The notes under the pieces were generated by a model. That model ran no database searches and was not told where the DNA came from. It was given only the letters and a program-made list of their open reading frames with translations. Below, one piece after another: positions 1 through 7,139 of a DNA stretch of 10,333 bases; position 1 is the stretch's first letter, and every line of letters begins with the position of its first letter. The stretch covers positions 1 through 10,333 of the forward strand of contig JAJYAS010000062.1 of the NCBI GenBank assembly GCA_021779415.1, written 5' to 3'. The translations under genes and the position numbers were made by a program. This DNA comes from Bacillota bacterium (lineage in GTDB: Bacteria > Bacillota_B > Desulfitobacteriia > Desulfitobacteriales > Desulfitobacteriaceae).

Positions 1-58
1 TGGGGATATACCACCGGCAAGAACTTAAAGTCCCTTTAAGTTGAAATCGATATTCCAT
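1..58 (-). CDS. Possible start of an unidentified gene, cut by the left edge
   Basis: A minus-strand ATG at 58-56 is preceded by AGAGGGGG (about 64-71), about six bases away, which is a good ribosome binding site. The frame stays open for 19 codons to the edge; the peptide begins MEYRFQLKGTLSS. The gene would lie just downstream of the terminator at 160-195 and so would be a separate unit from the MoaE-like gene. Nineteen residues are too few to name a family. The call rests only on the binding site and the open frame, so it could be chance. Confidence 0.3.
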   Translation of the reverse strand, partial: MEYRFQLKGTLSSCRWYIP

Positions 59-159
59 TGGGCACCCCCTCTGAATTTAACCATGTAAATCATATACTTT
101 CTTTAGCTAATATAATGATAGCAGTTGGAACAACCGTAAGAAAAAAATTATAAGTCACC

Positions 160-195
160 AAAAGACCCCTCATCCATTCCATCGAGAGGTCTTTT
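160..195 (-). terminator. Rho-independent terminator after the MoaE-like gene
   Basis: AAAAGACCCCTC (160-171) and GAGAGGTCTTTT (184-195) form a 12-bp stem with one G-T wobble and a 12-nt loop. The A-tract and T-tract at the base make it usable in both directions. It lies 60 bases after the stop of the minus-strand MoaE-like gene, which it most likely ends. Confidence 0.7.
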
Positions 196-254
196 AATTA
201 TCGCTGTGCTGCTTGTACATACCGCCAAGAATGACGGCCCCTTAAAGTAAATTA

Positions 255-662
255 CTATTTTTGTTCAATTTCGGTAACACATTCGCTTTTAATCTTTTCA
301 ACCAGGAATTGCAGAGCATCAACAACATGTGGTCTGATGTCGCCGCCAATCAGCACATACATTATGTCATCGCCAAGTTCGAGCATGCCTTCATTAAGCC
401 AAACCCTGACATGGAAGATACCGTCCATCTTATAGGTTTCAGCAATCGCCGCATTAACCTTTGCTGCATCATAAGCAAATTCCATTCCCTTCACCATCGA
501 ACCGTCATCAATTCCTTGGCGCACCTTGGCTTTGGGCGTTTGGCGCACAACGCCATTATGAACTAAAAACATCCCTTCCTGTAAAGCCGCTGGATCAGTT
601 TTTGCTTCTTTGAGCCATTCATCGATTGATGGCGATGGTTTCTTCATTTTCCCATTAATCAT
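255..662 (-). CDS. MoaE-like protein (molybdopterin synthase large-subunit family)
   Basis: A 135-residue soluble protein with no signal peptide or membrane segment. The core (residues about 30-125), with MFLVHNGVVRQTPKAKVR, a middle helix and GDDIMYVLIGGDIRPHV before a C-terminal helix, resembles short stand-alone MoaE-like proteins of anaerobes. Canonical MoaE is the sulfur-transferring large subunit of molybdopterin synthase. This protein lacks the lysine-rich PxWKKE end that carries the catalytic lysines of E. coli MoaE, so true synthase activity is doubtful; it may be a paralog or regulatory relative. The start is set by AAAGGAG ten bases upstream of the ATG; a second ATG at codon 6 has no better site. 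No moaD or other cofactor gene is nearby. The family assignment is from remembered pattern only. Confidence 0.5.
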   Translation of the reverse strand: MINGKMKKPSPSIDEWLKEAKTDPAALQEGMFLVHNGVVRQTPKAKVRQGIDDGSMVKGMEFAYDAAKVNAAIAETYKMDGIFHVRVWLNEGMLELGDDIMYVLIGGDIRPHVVDALQFLVEKIKSECVTEIEQK

Positions 663-902
663 AACTAATACGCTCCTTTATTTAGGATACTAATAAAATC
701 AAATCAAAAACAGGAAAAATTTTTCGAATTATCATTGCCATTTCTTGCAAGAGAGTTGTGTATTAGTAGACCATTACTTACTTCATCTACAGAAACTTGA
801 ATATGCCAAACAATTTGATGTTCATCTCGACAATTCAAAGACACGCATGTAAAACAATCATTTTGGAGAAATCTGATGTGGCAATTTTATGCTTCATAAA
901 TT

Positions 903-1406
903 TTATCGCGATTTAGTATTATTGAACCATTCAATCGTTGCTTTTCCATGCTCTTCAGGAATCTTGTTACTAACTTGTTCATGAAGCCATCCTAAAGTCT
1001 TATTGTTCAAATATTGTCTCATCTGGTCTTCTGCTTCTACCATTACAACTTTTATCAAGCAAGGACATTTTGTATATGTATCAGGTAAATTATTTTTATC
1101 TAACAATATCTCATTTTGTCTAATCTCTGCACATTGAAATAATGGAGTCGTCCCTTCTACTGCTTCAACTATATTCCAAAAGGTTATGCTTTCTGGAATA
1201 CGTGCTAACTCATATCCCCCATTAACACCTGGAATTGACTTCACAATCCCGGCTTTCCTTAATTTTGTATATACTTTTGATAAATAAGTTTCTGAAACTC
1301 CCTGAAATGTCGCTAAATCTTTAATTCCAACAGCCTTTCCTGATGGAATATCTACCATATATAATAAACAATGTAATGCATACTCTACTCCTATGGAAAA
1401 TTGCAA
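903..1406 (-). CDS. Rrf2-family transcriptional regulator
   Basis: This is a winged-helix DNA-binding protein of the Rrf2 family (IscR, NsrR, CymR relatives). It opens with the family hallmark QFSIGVEYALHCLLYM. The helix-turn-helix follows (KDLATFQGVSETYLSKVYTK), then the wing with GVNGGYELAR and the dimerisation helix. The start is placed at TTG 1406-1404 because AGGAGG (1421-1416) lies nine bases before it; the ATG at 1439 would add eleven unlikely residues and have no site. The protein is then 167 residues. Three cysteines sit in the sensor region at 92, 114 and 116. IscR-type sensors also carry three, but spaced more evenly, so an Fe-S or redox role is an inference. It is divergent from the FMN-binding protein gene and probably controls it and itself through the palindrome at 1494-1544. 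Confidence 0.9.
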   Translation of the reverse strand: MQFSIGVEYALHCLLYMVDIPSGKAVGIKDLATFQGVSETYLSKVYTKLRKAGIVKSIPGVNGGYELARIPESITFWNIVEAVEGTTPLFQCAEIRQNEILLDKNNLPDTYTKCPCLIKVVMVEAEDQMRQYLNNKTLGWLHEQVSNKIPEEHGKATIEWFNNTKSR

Positions 1407-1493
1407 TACAATCCACCTCCTAAATAATAAAGTCCCCACATAATACTTAATTATTTTTTGTCGTTATAACACGATTCAATAGTAGATAATAAT

Positions 1494-1544
1494 TGTCTTT
1501 AATATATATTGACTTTTTTATAAAGTCAATATATATTAAAGACA
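1494..1544. promoter_or_regulatory. Palindromic, fully overlapping divergent promoter pair and probable Rrf2 operator
   Basis: Arms of 23 bp at 1494-1516 and 1522-1544 are perfect reverse complements around a 5-base centre. On the plus strand TTGACT (1509-1514), 17 bases, then TATATT (1532-1537) form a strong sigma-A-type promoter for the FMN-binding protein gene. By symmetry the minus strand has TTGACT (1529-1524), 17 bases, TATATT (1506-1501) for the Rrf2 gene. The two promoters share the same DNA, so polymerase can use only one at a time. Rrf2 proteins bind A+T-rich dyads as dimers, which makes this the obvious operator; that last step is inference. It is too far from a T-tract to be a typical terminator. 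Confidence 0.8.
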
Positions 1545-1622
1545 GACAACACATATCGACGATATATATTGTATCTTATCGAGATTTGTATTGTTAATTA
1601 ATTTTTAGGGGGAAATATACAA

Positions 1623-1997
1623 ATGCTTACAGAAAAGTTTTTTGATGTACTAAAAAAAGAAGGTGTAGTTTCAATAGTATCCTGGGGGATAGATGAACCG
1701 CATGTGGTTAACACTTGGAACTCCTATTTGGAGGTAACCTCTGATGAAAGAATTTTAATTCCTGCCTATGCAATGCGTAGAACAGAAAAAAATGTAAATC
1801 AAAATAATAAAGTAAAGATCGCCTTGGGTAGTAAAGAAGTTTTGGGCTATAAAGATTACCAGGGAACAGGCTTCGTGATTGAAGGTACTGCAAAATATCT
1901 TGAGTCAGGTTCAGAATTCGATATGATGAAAGAAAAGTTCTCTTTTTTAACTAGAGTGTTAGAAATAACAGTTACATCAGCAAAGCAAATGCTTTAA
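1623..1997 (+). CDS. FMN-binding split-barrel flavoprotein
   Basis: A 124-residue protein that matches, nearly end to end, the small FMN-binding protein known from Desulfovibrio vulgaris (about 122 residues). Shared stretches include FFDVLKKEGVVSIVS, HVVNTWNSYLEV, the GTGF turn and a C-terminal EITVTSAKQ. The family folds as a PNPOx-like split barrel, forms dimers and binds one FMN per subunit non-covalently. Its physiological partner is not firmly known; electron transfer or redox protection in anaerobes is the usual suggestion. AGGGGG lies about ten bases before the ATG. It is a single-gene unit between the palindromic promoter at 1494-1544 and the terminator at 2018-2052, and its divergent neighbour is an Rrf2 regulator, which fits redox-responsive control. 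Confidence 0.85.
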   Translation: MLTEKFFDVLKKEGVVSIVSWGIDEPHVVNTWNSYLEVTSDERILIPAYAMRRTEKNVNQNNKVKIALGSKEVLGYKDYQGTGFVIEGTAKYLESGSEFDMMKEKFSFLTRVLEITVTSAKQML

Positions 1998-2017
1998 CTG
2001 TCAATAGTTTATGAGAA

Positions 2018-2052
2018 CAAAAGCGTTGGAACGAGTTGTTCTGACGCTTTTG
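2018..2052. terminator. Bidirectional rho-independent terminator between convergent genes
   Basis: CAAAAGCGT (2018-2026) pairs with ACGCTTTTG (2044-2052), with a further GAAC/GTTC pairing inside. A and T runs lie at both ends. It sits between the stop of the FMN-binding protein gene (1997) and the stop of the convergent MocR gene (2056), so it can serve both. Confidence 0.75.
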
Positions 2053-2055
2053 CTA

Positions 2056-3567
2056 TTAAATAATCGGCCATACTGAACAAGGCGGTGCATCGTTATTTTT
2101 ATTCCTTTTTGTTATTTGTGTCAAGGTTTTGGCCAAGCGCTGTACGCCTTCAAGCAAAACTGCTTCATTGTGAGTCGTAAAACAGAGGCGAAACTCTTTA
2201 TCAAGGGTGGGCACTGTATGGAAAGCTTCGCTAGGCACAAAGGAAATTCGGTTTTTTGCCGCTTCTTGTAGGAGTCGCTGGGAAGTGCCCGCTTGTTTTA
2301 ACTTACACCAAAAGTAAAATCCCCCCTCGGGTACGGTAAATTCTAGATCGTTCGCACACAAACGCTGGAGAGCTTTAGCCATTGTATCTCGGCGTTTTTT
2401 ATATTCCCTCCGTACCGTGGTCAAATGCTGAGCAAGCCTCTCTTCATTTAAGAACATCGTCACAAGCCATTGGGCTATGTTGTTTGAATGCAGGTCAATA
2501 AACTGTTTTTCCAGGGCAAGCCGGTTGATTAAAACAGGTGGACCTACAAGATAGCCTGTACGTAAACCTGGGAATAGAATCTTCGAGAAAGTCCCCAGAT
2601 AAACTACTCCTCCGTAGGAATCTAAAGCTTTAAGAGCCTGAGGGGGCTTTTCACCATAACACAAATCGCTATAGGGATCGTCTTCCACAATAACAAGCCG
2701 ATGACGTTTTGCAAGTTTAATCAAATCTTGGCGCTCTTGTGAAGGTATTACCCGACCGGTCGGGTTTTGATAAGTAGGCATCATATATAATAATTTTGGC
2801 CGGTAGCGAATTAAATAGTCTTCCAACAACTCTAATGATAATTTTCCCGAGCAAGGCAGGCTTAAAACCTTTGCCCTTGCAGCCTGAAAGACCTGAATAG
2901 CCCCGATAAACGTTGGTGCTTCCATCACAACATAGTCGCCTGGCTCCAATAACACTTTGCTAAGTAAATATAAGCCTTGTTGGGACCCTGAGAGAGTGAG
3001 TATGTTCTCCGTTGCAGTAGGTATGCCCTTATCGCTCAACATTGCGGCGATTGCCTTTCTCAATGGGTTATAACCTTCTATAGCAATATGTCCAAAATCC
3101 TCAGGGGCGGCCCTTCCAATATTGCGGTTAAACAACTCGGTAAAGGTCTTCAGAGGATAAAGGGCCGGATCAGGCATGCCTGCGGCCAGAGATATAGTGT
3201 CTGACGCAGGAGTAGAAAGCATATCCCTCAAGATTGACGCTGACGGGTTTTGAGTATAGGCGGCAAAAAGTTGGGGCCAGGGAACTTCGGATCGGGACTC
3301 AACATCACGTGCTTGCGCTACATAAGTCCCGCTACCCACCTTTGTCCATACCAATCCCTGTTGTTCCAACTTGCGATAGGCATTGATAGCAGTTGTACGG
3401 CTGACAGCAAAGAGGTCAGCTAATTCCCGCTCAGGGGGTAGCTTCATACCTGACGGCAGGAGTTGCTTTTGGATTTTATCAGCAATGAGTAAAGCAATTT
3501 GCAGATAGAGCGGTTGCTTATCCTTGGTGTCCAGTTCTGCGCTATTTAGATATTCGGATATGTCCAT
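2056..3567 (-). CDS. MocR-type regulator: GntR winged helix fused to a PLP aminotransferase-like domain
   Basis: At 503 residues it has the usual length of the MocR/PdxR group. Residues about 15-85 are a GntR winged helix (QPLYLQIALLIADKI, LPPERELADLFAVSRTTAINAY, GSGTYV). Residues about 120-485 are a fold-type I aminotransferase domain. The PLP-contact residues are present: PTYQNPTG (264-271), D296 and Y299 in EDDPYSD, the Schiff-base lysine K329 in TFSKILFPGLR, and R460 for a carboxylate. Such proteins use PLP, often with an amino acid, to switch transcription. AAGGAG lies nine bases before the ATG. The gene is divergent from azlCD, so control of that exporter by amino acid status is a reasonable inference. 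The last ~15 residues (NKNNDAPPCSVWPII) are an ordinary-looking tail. Confidence 0.93.
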   Translation of the reverse strand: MDISEYLNSAELDTKDKQPLYLQIALLIADKIQKQLLPSGMKLPPERELADLFAVSRTTAINAYRKLEQQGLVWTKVGSGTYVAQARDVESRSEVPWPQLFAAYTQNPSASILRDMLSTPASDTISLAAGMPDPALYPLKTFTELFNRNIGRAAPEDFGHIAIEGYNPLRKAIAAMLSDKGIPTATENILTLSGSQQGLYLLSKVLLEPGDYVVMEAPTFIGAIQVFQAARAKVLSLPCSGKLSLELLEDYLIRYRPKLLYMMPTYQNPTGRVIPSQERQDLIKLAKRHRLVIVEDDPYSDLCYGEKPPQALKALDSYGGVVYLGTFSKILFPGLRTGYLVGPPVLINRLALEKQFIDLHSNNIAQWLVTMFLNEERLAQHLTTVRREYKKRRDTMAKALQRLCANDLEFTVPEGGFYFWCKLKQAGTSQRLLQEAAKNRISFVPSEAFHTVPTLDKEFRLCFTTHNEAVLLEGVQRLAKTLTQITKRNKNNDAPPCSVWPII

Positions 3568-3587
3568 TTATTATTTCTCCTTGTTTT

Positions 3588-3629
3588 ATATCCAATTTCC
3601 ATTATATTTGCGTAATTGGATATTTACAA
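3588..3629 (-). promoter_or_regulatory. Promoter of the MocR gene with an inverted-repeat operator candidate
   Basis: On the minus strand TTGTAA (3629-3624), 17 bases, TATAAT (3606-3601) form a near-consensus promoter with a start near 3594. A perfect 10-bp inverted repeat, ATATCCAATT (3588-3597) and AATTGGATAT (3614-3623), is separated by 16 bases. One arm covers the transcription start and the other lies in the spacer, the layout expected for autorepression. A plus-strand TATACT (3637-3642) with TTGGAT (3616-3621), only 15 bases apart, could be a weaker promoter for azlCD, overlapping the right arm. Binding by the MocR protein is inference. Confidence 0.65.
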
Positions 3630-3682
3630 TGTTTTTTATACTCGTTAAGATTTAAGAAATATTTGAGTTAGGTGGAATGATT

Positions 3683-4408
3683 ATGCAGCTATCAAATCTC
3701 CTCTCAGCTAAGAACGAACTAGCGGAAGAAGTATGGGTGGCACTCCGCGAGTGTAGTCCGGTGGTACTCGGGGTAGTGCCCTTTGGGATCACCTGCGGGA
3801 TCATGGGGCTTACAGCAAACATGTCCGGAGTAGAAACGATTCTAATGTCGGTCTTTGTTTTTGCCGGCGCGTCACAGTTTATTGGCATTACTATGTTGGG
3901 CGCAGGCATAACGGGCTGGGGAATGATTATACTGACTACCTTACTGGTAAACTTGCGCCACTTGATCATGGGATCATCCTTGGCGCCCTATATGATGAGA
4001 CTGCCGTTTCCCCTTCAAGCACTCCTAGCATTCTTTTTGACCGATGAAGCCTATGCCCTGACCATTAGCCGAATTCACAAGGCCAGATACAGTGTGCCCT
4101 ATCAATTGACCGTGAGCACAGCACTTTATCTGGTTTGGGTTTTGTCTACTGCAGCCGGGGTGGTTTTGGGCAGCTACATTTCCGACCCCTTAACTTGGGG
4201 GCTTGATTTTGCCATGCCGGCAACGTTTCTGGTCTTGCTAATACCGCTGCTGGCAGACCGCATCAGTCTGATTGTCTTCGGTGTGGCGGCAGTGGTTACG
4301 GTATTTGCTGCACTGTATTTACCTGGTAAGTGGTATATTATTATCGCCTGCCTTACAGCCAGCTTAATAGGGGGCTTATTAGAGGGGGGGCGCGACCATG
4401 CGAAGTGA
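3683..4408 (+). CDS. azlC: Branched-chain amino acid exporter, large subunit (AzlC family)
   Basis: An inner-membrane protein of 241 residues with about seven to eight hydrophobic segments. It shows the AzlC signature near the start (a basic/acidic helix followed by SPVVLGVVPFGITCGIMG), then VFAGASQFIGITMLGAG and LLVNLRHLIMGSSLAPYM, and the conserved FFLTDEAYAL. AzlC works with the small subunit AzlD to export branched-chain amino acids or their analogues. The start is set at the second ATG (3683) because AGGTGG (3670-3675) is seven bases before it and only one base before the first ATG (3677). It overlaps azlD by 11 bases, so translation is coupled. The divergent MocR regulator probably controls it. 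Confidence 0.93.
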   Translation: MQLSNLLSAKNELAEEVWVALRECSPVVLGVVPFGITCGIMGLTANMSGVETILMSVFVFAGASQFIGITMLGAGITGWGMIILTTLLVNLRHLIMGSSLAPYMMRLPFPLQALLAFFLTDEAYALTISRIHKARYSVPYQLTVSTALYLVWVLSTAAGVVLGSYISDPLTWGLDFAMPATFLVLLIPLLADRISLIVFGVAAVVTVFAALYLPGKWYIIIACLTASLIGGLLEGGRDHAK

Positions 4409-4715
4409 CATTTTTTACATCATTATCGGGATGACCTTGGTTACTTATTTCACCAGATTCGGTGCTCTAGTTCTGTTCCGGTTCACAGGGGTACCAACTT
4501 GGTTAAACAGATGGTTAAAATATGTTCCAGTAGCTATATTGACAGCCTTAATCGTACCGTCCTTACTTTTACCCAAGGGATATTTGGAGATTAGTTTAAA
4601 CAATCACTACCTGATTGCGGGCATTGTTGCTGCTTTTGTGGCTTATAAGAGCCGTAATATTATTGCCACCTTGGGTATCGGAATGTCAGTTATGTTTGTC
4701 CTGAAGTTATTGTAG
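4398..4715 (+). CDS. azlD: Branched-chain amino acid exporter, small subunit (AzlD family)
   Basis: A 105-residue membrane protein with about four hydrophobic segments, the normal size of AzlD. It begins with the typical IGMTLVTYFTRFGALVLFRF and continues with LKYVPVAILTALIVPSLLLP, both family hallmarks. It pairs with AzlC in the membrane. The ATG lies inside the end of azlC and is preceded by a purine-rich AGAGGGGGGG run about seven bases upstream. No clear hairpin terminator follows in the 124 bases before the next start, so read-through into the channel-like gene is possible. Confidence 0.92.
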   Translation: MRSDIFYIIIGMTLVTYFTRFGALVLFRFTGVPTWLNRWLKYVPVAILTALIVPSLLLPKGYLEISLNNHYLIAGIVAAFVAYKSRNIIATLGIGMSVMFVLKLL

Positions 4716-4839
4716 CTAAACTCGTTCAACAGCCATTTCTAATAATGCAATAAACATTAAAGTGGTGGTTGTATTTAGGTTTTAAAGAAACACAGGATTC
4801 AACTATATGGAATATTATAGTAGAGGAGGAGGTGAGGGA

Positions 4840-5547
4840 ATGAGTCATGGGGATAAATTTAAGGGTCAATACCCTCCGCATATTTGGTATCCGCCACAAC
4901 AGTACCCTATAAGTTATCCTTTTGTCGAGAAGGGGAAGGAATCCATCAACTCTTCTAAGCCTTTCCTAAAACCTGAGCATGAGTCTGCGGAACCTACGGA
5001 ACGAGACATTGTGGCCTCTGATATTTGGCCTTTATTACCTGCCGCTGTTGGGGCTGGAGCAGCGGTCTTATTGCTGCTTATGACAAACCATAAGCAATGG
5101 AAGGATGAGAGCGATAAAGGGAGTTCTGAAGAATATCCTGAGCCTCAGGTTACTCCGGTCGGGTCGGCTGTAGTCGTCATTTATTCAATAATCGCAACTG
5201 CAGGTGTGTCTTACTATGTGTTTAGTGTGTTGACAGCTACCGATGGGAATATGCTAACAGCATTTATTCCGACGGTCTCGGCCATTACTCTTTTAATGAT
5301 TTATTTTGCTGTTGCTTATGACCTTGAATATAACATGGTTCCGGGAAGTTTTACGGGAAATCATTTCGGAAATGACATCGTCACCGAATTATTTACGTTT
5401 GTCTATTTCAGTGTTACGACCTTTGCTACTGCAAGCATGGGGGACTTCTCTCCAATCAGTAGTGCTTCAAGAATTCTAGTAACTCTTGAAGTCTTGTTCT
5501 TTATATATATCTTTACAATGGGGATTGTCTTTTTTGCCGATTCCTAA
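4840..5547 (+). CDS. Membrane protein with a K+-channel-like pore domain and a degenerate filter
   Basis: The start is at 4840, seven bases after GGAGG; an earlier ATG at 4807 lies upstream of this ribosome site. The 235-residue protein has a cytoplasmic-type N-terminus rich in Tyr and Pro (residues 11-28). Hydrophobic segments lie at about 62-81, 107-131 and 139-160, and a two-helix pore module runs from about 180 to 232. That module reads FVYFSVTTFATASMGDFSP then SRILVTLEVLFFIYIF, the layout of the Ion_trans_2 family. Where K+ channels have TVGYGD, this protein has TASMGD (197-202): glycine and tyrosine of the filter are replaced. K+ selectivity is therefore doubtful; it may be non-selective or not a channel. 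It follows azlD by 124 bases with no obvious functional link. Confidence 0.72.
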   Translation: MSHGDKFKGQYPPHIWYPPQQYPISYPFVEKGKESINSSKPFLKPEHESAEPTERDIVASDIWPLLPAAVGAGAAVLLLLMTNHKQWKDESDKGSSEEYPEPQVTPVGSAVVVIYSIIATAGVSYYVFSVLTATDGNMLTAFIPTVSAITLLMIYFAVAYDLEYNMVPGSFTGNHFGNDIVTELFTFVYFSVTTFATASMGDFSPISSASRILVTLEVLFFIYIFTMGIVFFADS

Positions 5548-5928
5548 GATGTAAGGTATTAAAGAATACCAAAGATAAAATGCTGCTAAATTGATTTTTT
5601 CGGATTTGCGATTTAAGATAGCGTTATTTCTTGGCTCTTTTCGTAAATATTGTTGGTAAAATCGAGCAATAACAAACACCTAAAATTTAGGTGTTTGTGT
5701 GTACATATTGAAAAATACATTTGAAATGTGAGCCAAAATACCACAATCCTTATTACGGGATAATGTGGTTCTTGTGAAGACTATACCAAATATTAATTAC
5801 CAATGGTACGAGCGTAACAACTATAATTGAAATAACAAGTATCGGTGTTATTGCCAAATTTCTTTTTTTATTACGTAAAATTCAAGTATGTCAGGAAGGG
5901 CCAGTATAAGAATAACTAGAAGCTGTCC
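5548..5928. other. Intergenic stretch without a convincing gene
   Basis: After the channel-like gene there is a small hairpin, GGTATT-AAAG-AATACC (5555-5570), with no T-tract. A long palindrome follows at 5672-5698. On the minus strand an open stretch at 5753-5881 encodes a 34-42-residue peptide with one strongly hydrophobic helix (AITPILVISIIVVTLVPLVI). It has no ATG and no ribosome binding site, so it may be a decayed membrane protein end. The plus strand just before 5929 carries an in-frame TAG at 5917-5919, and no homology to HD-GYP N-terminal regions was seen upstream of it. Confidence 0.5.
5672..5698. terminator. Perfect 27-bp palindrome, possible terminator
   Basis: The 13-bp arms ACAAACACCTAAA and TTTAGGTGTTTGT around a single central base make a stable hairpin. 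It lies about 125 bases after the channel-like gene. The run TTTGTGTG that follows is only loosely T-rich, so termination is weaker than for a classic site; an operator role is the alternative. Confidence 0.45.
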
Positions 5929-6633
5929 ATGCGCAGTTTCGACAACCAGATGTTTTCCCACGCCGTGAGTGTGAGTGTACTCTCTACTGTATTGGGCAAA
6001 GCATTGGGATTAGATAAAGAAAATTTGGATGCGCTAGCTGTCGGTGCTTTGCTTCATGATATTGGTACAGTTACAATACCAAAAGAACTGATTAGCAAAA
6101 GGGCACCATTTACACCCCAAGAAATGACCTTGTACAAAACACATACTCAGCATGGTTTTGATATTTTACGCGAGAAACGTGAATTGAGCTTATTAAGCGC
6201 CCATATCGCTTTTCAGCATCACGAATGGCAAAACGGCAGTGGTTATCCGCGCCAATTAACAGGTGACCATATTCATTCTTTAGCCCAAATTGTTGGAATT
6301 GCCGATTTTTACGACAATTTAGTGAATGAAGGCCCTGGCCATTCACGCACGTTACCACATGCAGCCTGTGAAATCATCATGGGAAGCGCTGGTAAACTTT
6401 TCGACCATGATCTTGTCATAACATTTTTGAAACATGTAGCAGCTTATCCTACTGGCTGCACTGTTAAACTCAATTCTGGAGAAATTGGCATCATTGTCGA
6501 TCAAAACAAAAGTCTTCCTACGCGACCAATTGTCAGGGTGCTCGCGGGAGACAGCGATTTGGCCCATGTTCAAGTCAAAGAATATGATCTCGTAGAAGCT
6601 CGCACAACATTTATTGAAGGTTTTCTTGAATAA
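5929..6633 (+). CDS. HD-GYP domain protein (cyclic-di-GMP phosphodiesterase type), N-terminally truncated
   Basis: The 234 residues cover an HD-GYP domain (about 5-165) and the usual C-terminal extension (FLKHVAAYPTGCTVKLNSGEIG, then RPIVRVL). Metal-site residues are mostly present: H11, HD at 43-44, H72, HH at 97-98 and D126, with GSGYP at 103-107. Family members hydrolyse cyclic di-GMP. Two usual residues differ: HDIGK is HDIGT (T47), and the Asp of DGxGYP is N102. The open frame begins abruptly at MRSFDNQMFSHAV, where longer relatives continue upstream for 100 or more residues. An in-frame TAG lies only three codons before the ATG, and no ribosome binding site is visible. The gene is therefore probably a 5'-truncated remnant, although the domain itself is unbroken. 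Confidence 0.75.
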   Translation: MRSFDNQMFSHAVSVSVLSTVLGKALGLDKENLDALAVGALLHDIGTVTIPKELISKRAPFTPQEMTLYKTHTQHGFDILREKRELSLLSAHIAFQHHEWQNGSGYPRQLTGDHIHSLAQIVGIADFYDNLVNEGPGHSRTLPHAACEIIMGSAGKLFDHDLVITFLKHVAAYPTGCTVKLNSGEIGIIVDQNKSLPTRPIVRVLAGDSDLAHVQVKEYDLVEARTTFIEGFLE

Positions 6634-7139
6634 AATTCAATAAGTCTAACATTGCTTATATAACTTCGTGCTTTTATACCGATACTACAGAAAGATTACT
6701 CATTTACTGCAAAACAAAAGGCCAGGATGTCCAAAAATGAACTGCCTGACCGTTTAATAAAGGAAAACTTGCTTAGTGGAATTACTCCACCTCCAACCTG
6801 AAGCTAAGTTGGACTTATCCAGGGACGTATAACCACTTATTTCTATCTTAAGAAGTAAGAGTATGACCAACAAAGCATATACTTTTCTATTGACGCTCAT
6901 CGGCGTGATTTGTGGCTATGTCATACGATGTTCCCCACAATGCGAACTTAATTATTATCCTACTTGCAAACTTCATTTTTACAACCCAATTTACAGCCTA
7001 TTTTACACCTGATCTGCGACATGATTATTGAGTTAAGAATGTGAATTCTAAAGTCGATTTTTTCCATGCTAAAACACCCATTTATCGCCAAAAACCCAGT
7101 AAAATAGCCAAAGTTGGGCTTTTGACTGTGATTACTTAT
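6634..7139. other. Decayed region between the HD-GYP gene and gene fragments
   Basis: No intact gene is visible. On the plus strand 6664-6801 is open and ends in a 24-codon ORF (ATG at 6727, weak AGG site) whose residues include NELPDRLIKENLLSGITPPP; this looks protein-like but was not recognised. A small GTGGA-ATTAC-TCCAC hairpin lies at 6776-6790. Pieces of a membrane protein occupy 6863-7031 (listed separately). From about 7032 to 7139 nothing further was seen. The whole stretch looks like degraded former coding DNA. Confidence 0.5.
6863..7031 (+). pseudogene. Frameshifted remnant of a small membrane protein
   Basis: From ATG 6863 one frame reads a hydrophobic helix, MTNKAYTFLLTLIGVICGYV, and then turns polar until a stop at 7010-7012. 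A second frame contains MFPTMRT (about 6929-6949) and a stop. The remaining frame from about 6949 reads a second helix, LIIILLANFIFTTQFTAYF, ending at TGA 7029-7031. Hydrophobic coding passes between frames at two points, as expected for a small two-helix membrane protein broken by indels. The family was not recognised. A 49-residue protein from the first frame cannot be ruled out. Confidence 0.4.

Noticed and set aside
704..870. Minus-strand open stretch with CRDEHQIVWHIQVSVDEV-like residues
   Set aside because: It looks mildly protein-like but has no start codon or ribosome binding site and no family was recognised; it may be a remnant but cannot be supported.
1553..1565. ATATCG-A-CGATAT small palindrome in the FMN-binding protein leader
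   Set aside because: It is short and A+T rich and could easily arise by chance next to the much stronger 51-bp palindrome.
5753..5881. Minus-strand one-helix peptide
   Set aside because: Only ATT or TTG could start it and there is no ribosome binding site; kept only as a note in the intergenic entry.
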